Origin: SXOA01 sp051004015
GTDB taxonomy: Bacteria; Planctomycetota; Planctomycetia; Pirellulales; Pirellulaceae
Direction of reading: 5' to 3'
DNA length: 57,666 nucleotides
Assembly (NCBI GenBank): GCA_051004015.1
Contig: JBPCKT010000146.1
Span: 1 to 57,666 of the forward strand
Shown here: piece after piece, positions 1-8,354 of the stretch
How positions within the stretch are numbered: position 1 is the first letter of the stretch
Layout: every line of letters begins with the position of its first letter
Notes under the pieces: model-generated
What the model saw: the letters and a program-made list of their open reading frames with translations, nothing else
Database searches by the model: none
Told to the model about the DNA's origin: nothing
Translations under genes and position numbers: made by a program

Positions 1-2
1 AC

Positions 3-110
3 TCCTACCGCAAAAACGTCCGCGGACCAAAGAAACCCAGACCCAAACGAACCAGCGGAAAAACCGACCACCACGTCTCCACCGCCCGCCTCCTCGCCGC
101 TCAAATCTGA
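3..110 (+). CDS. C-terminal end of a gene cut by the window edge
   Basis: The third forward frame is open from the window edge and ends in TGA at 108-110. It gives about 35 residues rich in Lys, Arg and Pro, ending HVSTARLLAAQI. A basic tail of this kind is common at the C-terminus of planctomycete transposases, but that is a weak recollection and there is no catalytic motif in view. The other two forward frames also stay open for 120-150 bases, so the choice of frame is uncertain. Confidence 0.3.
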   Translation, partial: SYRKNVRGPKKPRPKRTSGKTDHHVSTARLLAAQI

Positions 111-138
111 TAGCTTCACAGGGGTAGGTGCTGTTTCT

Positions 139-234
139 ACACAAGCCTGACGCGCAAGCGAAGGAAAGTGCCTTCGCCGTCACGGGCCGAACCGGCTGGC
201 AGCGCTGTCCTTCGCTTGCGCTTCAGGCTTGTGT
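139..234. repeat. inverted repeat, 27-bp arms
   Basis: Arms at 139-165 and 208-234 are reverse complements over 27 bp with one mismatch. The element ends 5 bp before the stop codon of the leftward gene at 240 and could form a long hairpin in its transcript. It belongs to the dispersed hairpin elements seen throughout the window. Confidence 0.85.
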
Positions 235-239
235 CTGCA

Positions 240-1043
240 CTACTTCCTCGCCAGTCGCTCCGCGAGCAGGTCGAGTTGCCCCTTGAGGTCGGCAAGGAGC
301 AGATGCGGGCTGGCCCCTTCGGCCATGTGGACGTAGAAGGACTGGGCCGGCGTGCTGCGAGTGGTGCCGAGCATGGTTGTGGTGTGAGCCAGGTCGTGTA
401 GCTTGCCGTCAAGCAGGGTGAGAGTCTCGTCGGTCCTCTGGCTGCTCTGCCACAGTCCGTTGAGTTGCAAGAGCAGCCCAATGACCAGCCCTCCTTGCCC
501 CACGACCGCCAGCGGCAGGCCGAGGGACCACAGGTCGTCGCGGCTGTCCGCCAGCGACCAGCCAATGAGCACCAAGCCGCAGGCCAGCGCCATTACACCG
601 AGCGACAGGCAAGCCCACGCCAGAGAGCTGGACTTCTCCGCCCTTTTCGGGACAACCACTTCCTGCCGAGCTCTTGGCGGCTCCGCGGATGCGGCAGGTA
701 CATGCCAAGCCGGTGCTTGTGCGTGCGCGGTGTGTGTTGCCATCACACTCTCCGCCGGCGCTGTCTGCCGCAACCCCTTCAGCAGCCGCTCTGTTGCGCG
801 CAACTGCGGCTCGAGGTCCCAATCTTCCAGGTCCGGCCGAGGAGGCAGCACACTTACAGGCTCAAAGTTCGGCATTTCCTCAAGGTCGGTGCCAGGTGCC
901 GACCCAACTGACTCCTGACTCCACTCTCCCGACTCCTGCCCCCGCACCTCCAGCTCTTCTCCGCAAAAGGCGCAGCGGACAACGCCGGGCTCTTCCGGTA
1001 CGGCGAGGGCAGGGACATCCTGCTGGCAGGCGGGGCAAAACAT
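240..1043 (-). CDS. zinc-ribbon membrane protein of unknown function
   Basis: About 267 residues. The chosen start (ATG at 1043) places a zinc ribbon at the extreme N-terminus: CPAC at residues 3-6, then CAFC about 20 residues later. An acidic, Pro-rich linker of roughly 100 residues follows, then two hydrophobic segments (one starting SLAWACLSLG, one PLAVVGQGGL) joined by a short charged loop, and a C-terminal amphipathic helical stretch of about 75 residues. An in-frame ATG at 1127 would put 28 unlikely residues ahead of the ribbon. The architecture (cytoplasmic ribbon, two membrane spans, helical tail) recurs in planctomycetes, usually without an assigned function. I do not recognise a specific family. 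Confidence 0.7.
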   Translation of the reverse strand: MFCPACQQDVPALAVPEEPGVVRCAFCGEELEVRGQESGEWSQESVGSAPGTDLEEMPNFEPVSVLPPRPDLEDWDLEPQLRATERLLKGLRQTAPAESVMATHTAHAQAPAWHVPAASAEPPRARQEVVVPKRAEKSSSLAWACLSLGVMALACGLVLIGWSLADSRDDLWSLGLPLAVVGQGGLVIGLLLQLNGLWQSSQRTDETLTLLDGKLHDLAHTTTMLGTTRSTPAQSFYVHMAEGASPHLLLADLKGQLDLLAERLARK

Positions 1044-1201
1044 AGGCAGACACACCGGAAAGAGAGCGTCATCAAGCCAGTCCGAGCGCGCAATCCGTCG
1101 CGGCACTCGGGCATCAATTCTTTCCATCGGCGCGGGGTGTGAGAAACCTTACCGATTCTGCCGGTTGTAACGGTTTTGCGGATCAGCAGGCTGCTAGCAA
1201 G

Positions 1202-4069
1202 TCAATCCAGCTTCTCGCCCCGCAGCCAGCGGGCGATGAGGTCGATCTCATCCGGCTTAAGAAGCGCTCCCTTGGGTCCGGGGCCGGATGCGGCAAAGGA
1301 GGGCATGCGGTCGTTCCCCTTTCCGTACAGCGATTCGTGGGACGGGTCGCCGATGAACCGCATCAGCCAGTCCCGCGAGCCGTAGCCGGTCAAGTCCGGT
1401 CCGCTGCCGCCGCTTCCCTCACCGATCTTGTGGCAGTCGGTGCAAGCGGAGGATGCGAACATTTCCGCCATCGCGGCCTTGCCCTTGGCAAGGGTGCCAT
1501 CGTCGGTCGCCTTCTTATCGGCTTCCGCCTGGCTGGGCAATGCGCCTTCGGCGGAGAGGGCCGCGATGATCTGGGCGATCTTCTCCTTCTTGGCGGCATC
1601 CGGCTCGCTGAGGTCCGAGGCCACGAAGGTGGCCATTTCTCCCTCGCGGTGGCTCGTCTTGCCGAAGTACTGATCGCCCCCCACCTTCGCCGGATCGAGC
1701 AGCCCCGCCAGCCACTCGCGGGAAGCAAAGCCATGCAGGTTGGGAGCGGATGGTTGGCGCGCCCGGATTCCTTCGCCTCCAGACTTGTGATCATGGCACG
1801 CGGAGCAGTTGCGAGTGAACAGCCGCTCCGCCTTGGCGGTGTTCGTTTCGGCGGTGGGTTTTGGTGCGCCGACAATTTGCGGGCCAGGTTCCAGGTCTGG
1901 CCGGGCGGAAATGACGGCGGCCTTGGCGAACTCCTCCTTGTGCGGCAGTACCGGCTGCTCGTCATCGGCGACGTAGTATTCGCCGCGGAGCCAGTCGACG
2001 ATGAGCGAGAGCTCGCGGATGCTCACCGAATGCGACACCGGTTTCGAGAGGTCCGCGGCGAAGGAAGGCATCCGGTCGTTCTCCTGCCGGTAGAACCGCC
2101 GGTGAGACGGGTCGCTGATCATCCCCAGCATCCATTCGTACGAGCCATAGCCGGTCAGATCCGGGGCCAGGCCCAGTTCACCCGCGTCCCCGAATTTGTG
2201 GCAACCCTTCGCGCAGTTCTGCTGGATGAGAACGACTCCTTTTTCGATCAGCTTTGCATCCTTGCCATCTGCCTCCTGCTGCGTGCGGAGCCGGGCCTGC
2301 GCGGAAAGGGCGGCGACGACCGCCTCCACATCCGCGGCATCCAGGTCTCCTTCTTTCTTCTTCTCACCCTCCTTCGGCTTGGCAAGCTTAATGTGTTCCT
2401 TCACCCACTTCACCATCCGCCCATCGCGGTGATTGGTGTTGCCGAAATAATCGGCTCCCAAGAGCGGCCGATTGTGGTTTTCCGCATGGTCGGCAATCGC
2501 GGCGATGCCCGGATTCTTCGCCGGCGATGGTTTGCCCGGCACAGGAAGGGCGGCAATCTTCTGCGGATTCAAAAAGCCGCGGAGCCATGCCCGCGAGGCA
2601 AAGCCGTAGAGATTAGGCGCGCCGCTGCCGATGGGGACCGGGTCATAGACCGGCTCACCCTTGGCGTTCTTTTCGATGAAGGGGATTTCTTGTTCTTTGT
2701 CGAGTGGGTCCGGCTCTGGCTTGCTACGCGGAGCTTGCTTTAGTACGAAACTTTCGTCTTGGTTTTTCGGGTCAATGTAGCTGTGGCAGCTCGCGCAGTG
2801 CTGCCCAAAAAGCTTCGGCCCACGGAGCAGCGGGTCGTTGCGAATCAGCCCAATGCCGCCTTCTCGCTGAAACATGCGGCGATCAGAGAGCTTGCCCTCG
2901 CCGTCCACAATCTCCCACTCGCGGCGGTTGACGAGCTCCACCATCCGCTCGGCATTCCTGGCCGCCTCCTTCTTGGCCTGCTGAAAGTCATAGTTGTTGC
3001 CGTCTTCCAGAAAGGCCGCTGTCGTCAGCACGCCAACGGCGGCAATGAGAAACAGCAGATATCCAACGTTGAAGGCGTGCCCCAGGTTCCACCGGCCGAT
3101 GATCGGCGCCAGCGCCAAAATCGTCATCACAATTCCCGGCAGGATGATCGCCCCGATGATCTCCTGCGTGCCGTGGAAGTACTTCAGAAGCTGGAAGAGG
3201 AACAGGTAGTACCACTCGGGGCGAGCGGCGGAATACGCCTCAGATGGGTCCGCCGGGGCACCGAGCTCCGCCCCGCGATGAGCCTCTGCCAGGTTGCCCG
3301 TGGCCAGACCCGTCACATCAAAGTGAATGACGCACAGCAGCACAATGCCCAGGAGCAGCAGACAGCCAACGGCGTCCAGCAATACCTGGTGCGGCCAGAA
3401 ATACTGGTCCGGCCGGCCGGGAGTGATCGTCGCCATGATGCCGTGCTTGCGGAAGGCGGCGATATGCAGGATCAAAAAGCCGATGAGGGCGGCCGGCAGC
3501 ACGCCGGTGTGCATGGCGAAGAAGCGGGTTAATGTGTGATGGCCGTATTCATTCCCCCCCACCGCGATCTGCTGCAGCTCCTTGCCGACGAACGGGACCA
3601 GCGTCATCAAGTTCGTGGCGACATTCGTGGCCCAGTATCCCTTCTGGTCCCATGGCAACAGATACCCGGTCAGCCCCAGCCCCATCACCAGTTGCATCAG
3701 AATGATGCCCAGCCAATAGTTCACTTCGCGCGGTGCCCGATACGCCCCGTCGATGATGACTTGCAAAATGTGCAGCCCCATCACAATTACCATCGCCTGG
3801 GCCATGAAGTGATGCACGCCCCGCAGCAGCCATCCGCCGGTCATTTCGTGCTGAATGTAATAGACGCTTTCATACGCGGTCTGGCTGCTCGGGCTGTAGG
3901 CCATCCACAGGAAGATGCCCGTGATGACCTGCACGGCAAAGGCGAACACCAGCATGCTCCCCGTGATGTATCGCCAGCGTGCCCCGCTGGGGATATTCTC
4001 ATACAGCGCGTGCTGGATGACATCGTAGATGCCCGTGCGGCTATGGAACCATTGGGCGAGCCTCCGCAT
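1202..4069 (-). CDS. cytochrome b (b6-type) fused to a four-haem cytochrome c region
   Basis: 955 residues. Residues 1-350 are a full cytochrome b with about eight membrane spans. Likely haem b ligands are H86/H100 and H187/H202, and the quinol-oxidation motif PEWY is at 284-287. The 15-residue step H187-H202 follows the b6 rather than the mitochondrial spacing. Residues 400-955 are soluble and carry four c-haem sites: CASCH 425-429, CAKGCH 619-624 (three residues between the cysteines), CSACH 755-759 and CTDCH 876-880. The tail is an internal duplication: each half has a GFASR-W segment, a YFG-T-HR segment, PDLTGYGS, DPSH and a terminal NDRMPSF that may supply an axial Met. The start overlaps the Rieske stop as TAATG, so the pair is translationally coupled. 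Together they should form a quinol:cytochrome c oxidoreductase without a separate cytochrome c1 subunit. Confidence 0.95.
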   Translation of the reverse strand: MRRLAQWFHSRTGIYDVIQHALYENIPSGARWRYITGSMLVFAFAVQVITGIFLWMAYSPSSQTAYESVYYIQHEMTGGWLLRGVHHFMAQAMVIVMGLHILQVIIDGAYRAPREVNYWLGIILMQLVMGLGLTGYLLPWDQKGYWATNVATNLMTLVPFVGKELQQIAVGGNEYGHHTLTRFFAMHTGVLPAALIGFLILHIAAFRKHGIMATITPGRPDQYFWPHQVLLDAVGCLLLLGIVLLCVIHFDVTGLATGNLAEAHRGAELGAPADPSEAYSAARPEWYYLFLFQLLKYFHGTQEIIGAIILPGIVMTILALAPIIGRWNLGHAFNVGYLLFLIAAVGVLTTAAFLEDGNNYDFQQAKKEAARNAERMVELVNRREWEIVDGEGKLSDRRMFQREGGIGLIRNDPLLRGPKLFGQHCASCHSYIDPKNQDESFVLKQAPRSKPEPDPLDKEQEIPFIEKNAKGEPVYDPVPIGSGAPNLYGFASRAWLRGFLNPQKIAALPVPGKPSPAKNPGIAAIADHAENHNRPLLGADYFGNTNHRDGRMVKWVKEHIKLAKPKEGEKKKEGDLDAADVEAVVAALSAQARLRTQQEADGKDAKLIEKGVVLIQQNCAKGCHKFGDAGELGLAPDLTGYGSYEWMLGMISDPSHRRFYRQENDRMPSFAADLSKPVSHSVSIRELSLIVDWLRGEYYVADDEQPVLPHKEEFAKAAVISARPDLEPGPQIVGAPKPTAETNTAKAERLFTRNCSACHDHKSGGEGIRARQPSAPNLHGFASREWLAGLLDPAKVGGDQYFGKTSHREGEMATFVASDLSEPDAAKKEKIAQIIAALSAEGALPSQAEADKKATDDGTLAKGKAAMAEMFASSACTDCHKIGEGSGGSGPDLTGYGSRDWLMRFIGDPSHESLYGKGNDRMPSFAASGPGPKGALLKPDEIDLIARWLRGEKLD

Positions 4070-4686
4070 TACGGCTTCTCCTCTTTCTTCGGCTTGCCGG
4101 GATAGTAGTTGATGTACTGGACCCAGACCTCGCCGGCGGCGGCCTTTTTGGCGTCGACCTCCAGCGTATCCATGTCTCGGGGGCTCGGCGACTTCTCCGA
4201 GAGCCGCTTGCCGACCAGGTCAAACGAGCTGTTGTGGCAGGGGCACTGAAAAACTTTGCGTTCGGCGGCATAGGCCACAAAACAGCCGGCGTGCGGACAA
4301 ATAGCGTTGAGGCACTCGATCTTGCCGGCGTTGTTCCGCAGGTAGACCGCCCCGACCGGTTGATTGGGCTCGCGCATCCACCCATCGGTCAGGTCAGCAA
4401 TGACGGGAACCTGAATCGGTGTCCCGTCGGAGGGAACCGCCTCCAGCGAAGCCACCCGAATCCGCGGCCGGCCAGTGTCTGCTCCTCCAGAGCCTTTCTT
4501 GCGTTTGAGAATCGGGTCGAGAAAGACCAGCATTCCCGCGCCGACGGGAAACAGGCCGACGAACATCCCCACCACAGCCGCCAAAGTAGCGGTCAAGAAG
4601 TTCCGACGGGGAGGATTCGCCGACGAAGGCACGGAAGGGGCTGCTTGGGGCGCGGGGGTGGCGTGGGGATTCAGGGTCTTCGCCAT
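4069..4686 (-). CDS. Rieske iron-sulfur protein of a bc complex
   Basis: 205 residues from ATG 4686, which has a GGGAG ribosome-binding site six bases upstream. A twin-arginine motif (RRNFL, 27-31) precedes a single membrane span at about 33-56, as expected for a Tat-inserted Rieske subunit. The [2Fe-2S] site is complete: C130, H132, C148 and H151 as ligands, and C135/C150 as the stabilising disulfide, within CPHAGC and CPCHNSS. It passes electrons from quinol to c-type haems. Here the acceptors are probably the haems fused to the neighbouring cytochrome b. The stop codon overlaps the cytochrome b start. The C-terminus is Lys/Glu-rich. Confidence 0.95.
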   Translation of the reverse strand: MAKTLNPHATPAPQAAPSVPSSANPPRRNFLTATLAAVVGMFVGLFPVGAGMLVFLDPILKRKKGSGGADTGRPRIRVASLEAVPSDGTPIQVPVIADLTDGWMREPNQPVGAVYLRNNAGKIECLNAICPHAGCFVAYAAERKVFQCPCHNSSFDLVGKRLSEKSPSPRDMDTLEVDAKKAAAGEVWVQYINYYPGKPKKEEKP

Positions 4687-4756
4687 CGTGGTTGCTCCCA
4701 GGAGGGGGCCATCCAGGCCGGGATTTATGTGTTTTGGCGGGACGAAGCATCTGTTT

Positions 4757-4840
4757 GTAGTAACCCGCTTCAGCGGGTTTGCTTTAAGGCACACCGCGCA
4801 TCGGCGATCTGATTATTAACCCGCTGAAGCGGGTTACTAC
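4757..4840. repeat. inverted repeat, perfect 23-bp arms, each a hairpin
   Basis: 4757-4779 and 4818-4840 are exact reverse complements. Each arm is itself a palindrome (AACCCGCT-TC-AGCGGGTT), so the element can fold as two small hairpins or one large one. Flanking bases (CGAAGCA at 4743-4749 and its complement after 4840) extend the symmetry imperfectly. It lies upstream of the Rieske gene and downstream of the NrnA-like gene. Confidence 0.9.
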
Positions 4841-4861
4841 GAACTGCTTCGCTACTCTGGA

Positions 4862-5845
4862 TTATCGCATGGCAGCGCGCACAGCGTCAAGAACGCGGGG
4901 CTGAACGTCCGCCAGGTTGCCGGTCAAGGTCGCGCCTGCCGCTGCCTTGTGTCCGCCACCGGCAAATTGCTCCGCCAGCTTGCTGCAATCGACACTGGAG
5001 CGGCTGCGGAAGCTGATTTTGAAAGCGCAATTGGGCAATTGGACAAAAATGACGGCGACCTGCGTTCCGGCGATGGCCAGCAGCATGTTGATGGCATCTT
5101 CCGTGTCGCTGGGCAGCGAGCCCGTCTTCTCGAAGTCGTCCAGCACCACGTGCGTGTAGGCCAGGCGGCCATCGAGCTCTACGAGAATGCGGGACAGGAT
5201 GGCGCCCCGCAATTTCATCCGGCCGAGCGTATCCTGCTCATAGAGCGCGTTGTAGATTGCCGCCGGTTTCGCGCCGGCATCCATGAGTTGGGCCGCCAGG
5301 CGGTAGGTTGCGCTGCTCGTCGAGGGAAAACGATACCAGCCGGTATCGGTGGCAATGGCGGCGTACAGCGGCGTTGCCATTTTCTCCGTGAGCTGGACGC
5401 CGAGGTGCTCCGCCGCTTCCATCACGAGCCTGCCCGTCGCTTCGGCTTGCACATTTTTGAACGCTTCCGCTCCCAGGTCATCGGAGCTGAGGTGATGGTC
5501 CAGTATCATCTTCTTGGCCTTGGTCGTCTTCACCACCTCCGCCATCGGCCCGAGCTGCACCCAGGCGCTCGTATCGAGTACCAGCAGAACCTCGCGGTCG
5601 GTCAATTCATCCGGCTTGACGGTCTGATTGATGACCCCAATCCGCTTCTCCGGATCGATGAACGCAATATTCGGCGGGGTCGCCTGGCCATTGACGATGC
5701 GGACATCCTTGCCAATCGCCTCCAGCACATGCGCCATCCCCAGCTCGCTCCCCAGCGCGTCGCAATCCGGGCGGACATGGCTGGTCAGCAGGAACCGCTG
5801 ATGAGAGCGGATAAATTCTACAAATCTCGGCCAGGCAATCGTCAT
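4862..5845 (-). CDS. nrnA: DHH/DHHA1 phosphoesterase, NrnA-like (nanoRNase/pAp phosphatase)
   Basis: 327 residues, the usual length for NrnA. DHH-domain motifs appear in order: SHVRPDCDALGS (residues 22-33, metal-binding Asp), an LDTS segment, the signature DHH in ILDHHLSSDD, and ATDTGWYRF. The C-terminal DHHA1 substrate-binding motif GGGHKAAAG is near residue 300. Family members degrade 2-5-nucleotide RNA and dephosphorylate pAp in the cytoplasm. No Mn-binding residue appears to be missing. It is followed, on the same strand, by the hairpin element at 4757-4840. Confidence 0.9.
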   Translation of the reverse strand: MTIAWPRFVEFIRSHQRFLLTSHVRPDCDALGSELGMAHVLEAIGKDVRIVNGQATPPNIAFIDPEKRIGVINQTVKPDELTDREVLLVLDTSAWVQLGPMAEVVKTTKAKKMILDHHLSSDDLGAEAFKNVQAEATGRLVMEAAEHLGVQLTEKMATPLYAAIATDTGWYRFPSTSSATYRLAAQLMDAGAKPAAIYNALYEQDTLGRMKLRGAILSRILVELDGRLAYTHVVLDDFEKTGSLPSDTEDAINMLLAIAGTQVAVIFVQLPNCAFKISFRSRSSVDCSKLAEQFAGGGHKAAAGATLTGNLADVQPRVLDAVRAAMR

Positions 5846-5878
5846 GTGTGGTTCAAAGTTCGAAGTTCAAGGTTGACT

Positions 5879-5980
5879 GCGTCCCAAGCTCTGCTTGGAA
5901 CGCAACGCTACGAAGCTCCACTTCGCGGATCGGCAAGCGGAGCTTGCGGAACGTGGGTTCCCAAGCAGAGCTTGGGAACC
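5879..5980. repeat. multi-hairpin repeat element entering the ribF coding end
   Basis: Three or four short palindromes lie in tandem. 5879-5903 is an imperfect hairpin around CCAAGCTCTGCTTGG, a CGAAG/CTTCG hairpin lies near 5911-5925, GCAAGCGGAGCTTGC follows near 5933-5947, and 5956-5980 is a perfect palindrome around CCAAGCAGAGCTTGG. The ribF stop codon (5908) falls inside, so the last 24 or so residues of RibF are encoded by the repeat. Confidence 0.85.
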
Positions 5981-6879
5981 AGTAAAATATCCTCGTAAAG
6001 CTGCGCCTTCAGTTCGTCGACTGAGCCGAACCGCCGAATGTCCCGCAGCCGGGAGATAAAGTCAACCTCCATCGGCTGGCCGTAGAGCGAGCCGGTGAAG
6101 CCGATGAGGTGGACTTCGACCTTCACGGCCTGCTCGCCGAAGGTCGGATTCGGGCCGAGATTGATGGCGGCTGGCCAATTTTTATCGGGCAAGATCGCCC
6201 GCCCGGCATAAACGCCGGCCGCGGGAAGCAGCGTGTCAATTGCATCCAAATTAGCCGTGGGAAAACCGAGCTTGGCCCCACGCGCTGCGCCGTGCGTCAC
6301 CATCCCGCGAATCCGGTAGGGCTGAGTTAGCAGTTCCGCGGCAGCCGACACGTCGCCTCCTTGGACCAACTTGCGGACGCGGCTGCTGGAGACGAAGTCC
6401 TCGCCAACTTTCAGGGGCTCAACAATATCCAGGCTGATTTTGGAGCCGTCACAAAGGTTCCGAAGCACTTCAATCGTCCCCGCCCGTCCCTTGCCGAAGT
6501 AGAAATTTGGTCCTTCGACCATCGCCTTCGCCGCCAGCGACTCCCGGACGATGCGGCTGAAGAAATCCTGCGGCGAAAGGGCCAGCAGGGCCTCATCCGT
6601 GGGATACGCAATCATCGCATCCACGCCGAGCTGGCTGAGCAGTTGCGCCTTGCGATCCGTCCAGGTCAGCGGCGGCGGAGCATGTTCGGGCCGTAATAGC
6701 CGCACCGGGTGCGGGTCGAACGTAAACACAATCGCTGGGCCGCCCACTTCCTTTGCCCGTGCCAGCAGCCGCTCCACAATCCGGGCATGGCCGCGGTGGA
6801 CGCCATCGAAATTTCCAATCGCCACGGCGCCCCCGCGAAGGGAGGTGGGAAAGTCGGCGAGAGAGCGAAGGAGCTGCAC
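5908..6879 (-). CDS. ribF: bifunctional riboflavin kinase / FAD synthetase
   Basis: 323 residues. It converts riboflavin to FMN and FMN to FAD in the cytoplasm. The N-terminal adenylyltransferase domain has AIGNFDGVHRGH (residues 20-31) and the later SSSRVRKL segment. The C-terminal flavokinase domain has RGMVTHGAARGAKLGFPTANL, then a NLGPNPTFG segment. The start is read as GTG at 6879, because no in-frame ATG allows the conserved N-terminus. The normal end is about YEDILL; the following residues (VPKLCLGTHVPQ...) come from a repeat element inserted at the gene end. The ORF is otherwise intact. Confidence 0.93.
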   Translation of the reverse strand: MQLLRSLADFPTSLRGGAVAIGNFDGVHRGHARIVERLLARAKEVGGPAIVFTFDPHPVRLLRPEHAPPPLTWTDRKAQLLSQLGVDAMIAYPTDEALLALSPQDFFSRIVRESLAAKAMVEGPNFYFGKGRAGTIEVLRNLCDGSKISLDIVEPLKVGEDFVSSSRVRKLVQGGDVSAAAELLTQPYRIRGMVTHGAARGAKLGFPTANLDAIDTLLPAAGVYAGRAILPDKNWPAAINLGPNPTFGEQAVKVEVHLIGFTGSLYGQPMEVDFISRLRDIRRFGSVDELKAQLYEDILLVPKLCLGTHVPQAPLADPRSGAS

Positions 6880-6897
6880 AGATGCAATTCTACCTCA

Positions 6898-6965
6898 CTA
6901 ACCCGAAGCGCCAGCGAGGGAGTGAAGTATTATTCTCGCTCTCCCTCGCTGGCGCTTCGGGTTAG
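6898..6965. repeat. inverted repeat, perfect 25-bp arms
   Basis: 6898-6922 and 6941-6965 are exact reverse complements separated by 18 bases. The element fills the gap between the sulfite-oxidase-like gene and ribF, both leftward. Its transcript would form a very stable hairpin that could separate the two messages, though no U-run follows it. Confidence 0.9.
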
Positions 6966-6969
6966 TTAC

Positions 6970-8238
6970 TCACTTCACCATCACCACCTTCTCCTCAATC
7001 GCCGCATGCCCCGACTTTCTAAACGGTCGCGGCAGCGGCTGGGCGATTCCCTTCTCATCAATCGTCCGGCAGCGGAAGGTGTATTCTCCCGCAGCCACAC
7101 CGGGCAACAAAGCCGCCCAGTGGAGTTTCGCCAGCCGCATCGGCCATGACTTCGGTCTGCGGGAATCATCAAAGCCAAGCGTGCCGGCGGGGATTTCGCC
7201 AGCGGGAAGATTGCCGCCCCAGTGCTCAGGCGGCGAGAGAATCTCGGCATCCACCCACGGCGCAGTGGCAAAATACTTGTCGTCCGCCGGCCACTCAGTG
7301 TCCGCCTTGGTCAACCAAACCTGCACCTTCGAAACGCCCGAAATGCCCACCTGGGCATACCCCGTCACCGGCAACGGCTGTCCCGCGGCAACTCCCTCAG
7401 GAACAGACAAAGTGGCGGCAAAGCTCTTCAGCGGGCTGTCCACGTCGTTGTTGCCACTGATGTAGGTGTCGTTCACGCTCGCCAGGTTGGTGAGCACGAC
7501 GTGCGAAAGCCACTTGATGGACTTGAAGCCGTAATGCTCCGGCACGACGATGCGGACCGGCCCGCCGCGATGGCCGCTGAGCCATTCGCCGTTGAGTTTG
7601 TAGCAGAGAATGACCGGCGGCAGATCGAACGGGTCCTCCAGCACGCGGCCGATGGGGAGCGAGCTTTTGAACATCTGCCCCTCGTCATCGTTGTGATAGC
7701 CGTAGTAGAAGACGCGGCGGACGTCCTCCTTGGGCTTCGTCAGCCAGACCACCTCCCGCAGCGGCACCCCCTCCCAAATCCCCATCCCCAGCGGGCAGCC
7801 GATGTTCAGACAGGTCATCACCTTGGCAAAGCGGACCGCATGCTTCTCCCCCAGCTTCAGCAGCATCTCAAAATCAATCGCCGTCCCGTCCGCTTTCGTG
7901 AATTGCTTGCCGAGCTTGGCCGGATTCTCCTTGTCCGAAATGACCTCCAGCTTCCACGTCTCGCGCGTCAGCCCAATCTCTTTTTTCTTCTCCTCCGGAA
8001 TTGAATGCGGCAGCGGCTTGCCTCGCGAAACGTCCTGAAAAGCATCTGGCGGCGTAAAGAACGGCCCCAGCGCCGCGATGGCCTTGGCGAGCTCAGGGGA
8101 TTTGCTGATTGAGTCGCCGACACTGACGCTCAGCAGCGGCGACATTCCGATAGCCGCGGACCCGGCGACCCCCAGGCGGAGGAAGTAGCGGCGGGAGAGA
8201 GCAGCGTGGTTTTCGAGGAAGCGGTGAATGTCGGACAT
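6970..8238 (-). CDS. Tat-exported sulfite-oxidase-family molybdoenzyme
   Basis: 422 residues. A twin-arginine signal (SRRYFLRLG, residues 15-23) and hydrophobic stretch imply export of the folded protein. The central oxidoreductase molybdopterin domain contains MTCLNIGC (C143 is the likely molybdenum thiolate), GVPLREVVWL, and a HRGGPVRIVVPEHYGFKSIKW segment typical of the sulfite oxidase fold. A C-terminal Mo-Co dimerisation-like domain follows, with GYAQVGISGVSKVQVWL. The substrate cannot be fixed from sequence; sulfite or a related oxyanion is most likely. No haem domain is present, so it would need a c-type acceptor, possibly linked to the bc unit nearby. Confidence 0.85.
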   Translation of the reverse strand: MSDIHRFLENHAALSRRYFLRLGVAGSAAIGMSPLLSVSVGDSISKSPELAKAIAALGPFFTPPDAFQDVSRGKPLPHSIPEEKKKEIGLTRETWKLEVISDKENPAKLGKQFTKADGTAIDFEMLLKLGEKHAVRFAKVMTCLNIGCPLGMGIWEGVPLREVVWLTKPKEDVRRVFYYGYHNDDEGQMFKSSLPIGRVLEDPFDLPPVILCYKLNGEWLSGHRGGPVRIVVPEHYGFKSIKWLSHVVLTNLASVNDTYISGNNDVDSPLKSFAATLSVPEGVAAGQPLPVTGYAQVGISGVSKVQVWLTKADTEWPADDKYFATAPWVDAEILSPPEHWGGNLPAGEIPAGTLGFDDSRRPKSWPMRLAKLHWAALLPGVAAGEYTFRCRTIDEKGIAQPLPRPFRKSGHAAIEEKVVMVK

Positions 8239-8354
8239 AGGCGATGGCTCCGCGAGGAAGGGATGTGCCTATGATACGCCGATGGAGTTAGCATCCGCAA
8301 CAAACGGAAGGCTAGAATAGGCGTGGTGTGGCATCCCTAACGAAGGTTCACGAG

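Noticed and set aside
1139..2743. Long open frame on the plus strand opposite the cytochrome gene
   Set aside because: The minus-strand gene has clear haem and membrane motifs. The antisense frame is a GC-rich shadow with no protein-like motif.
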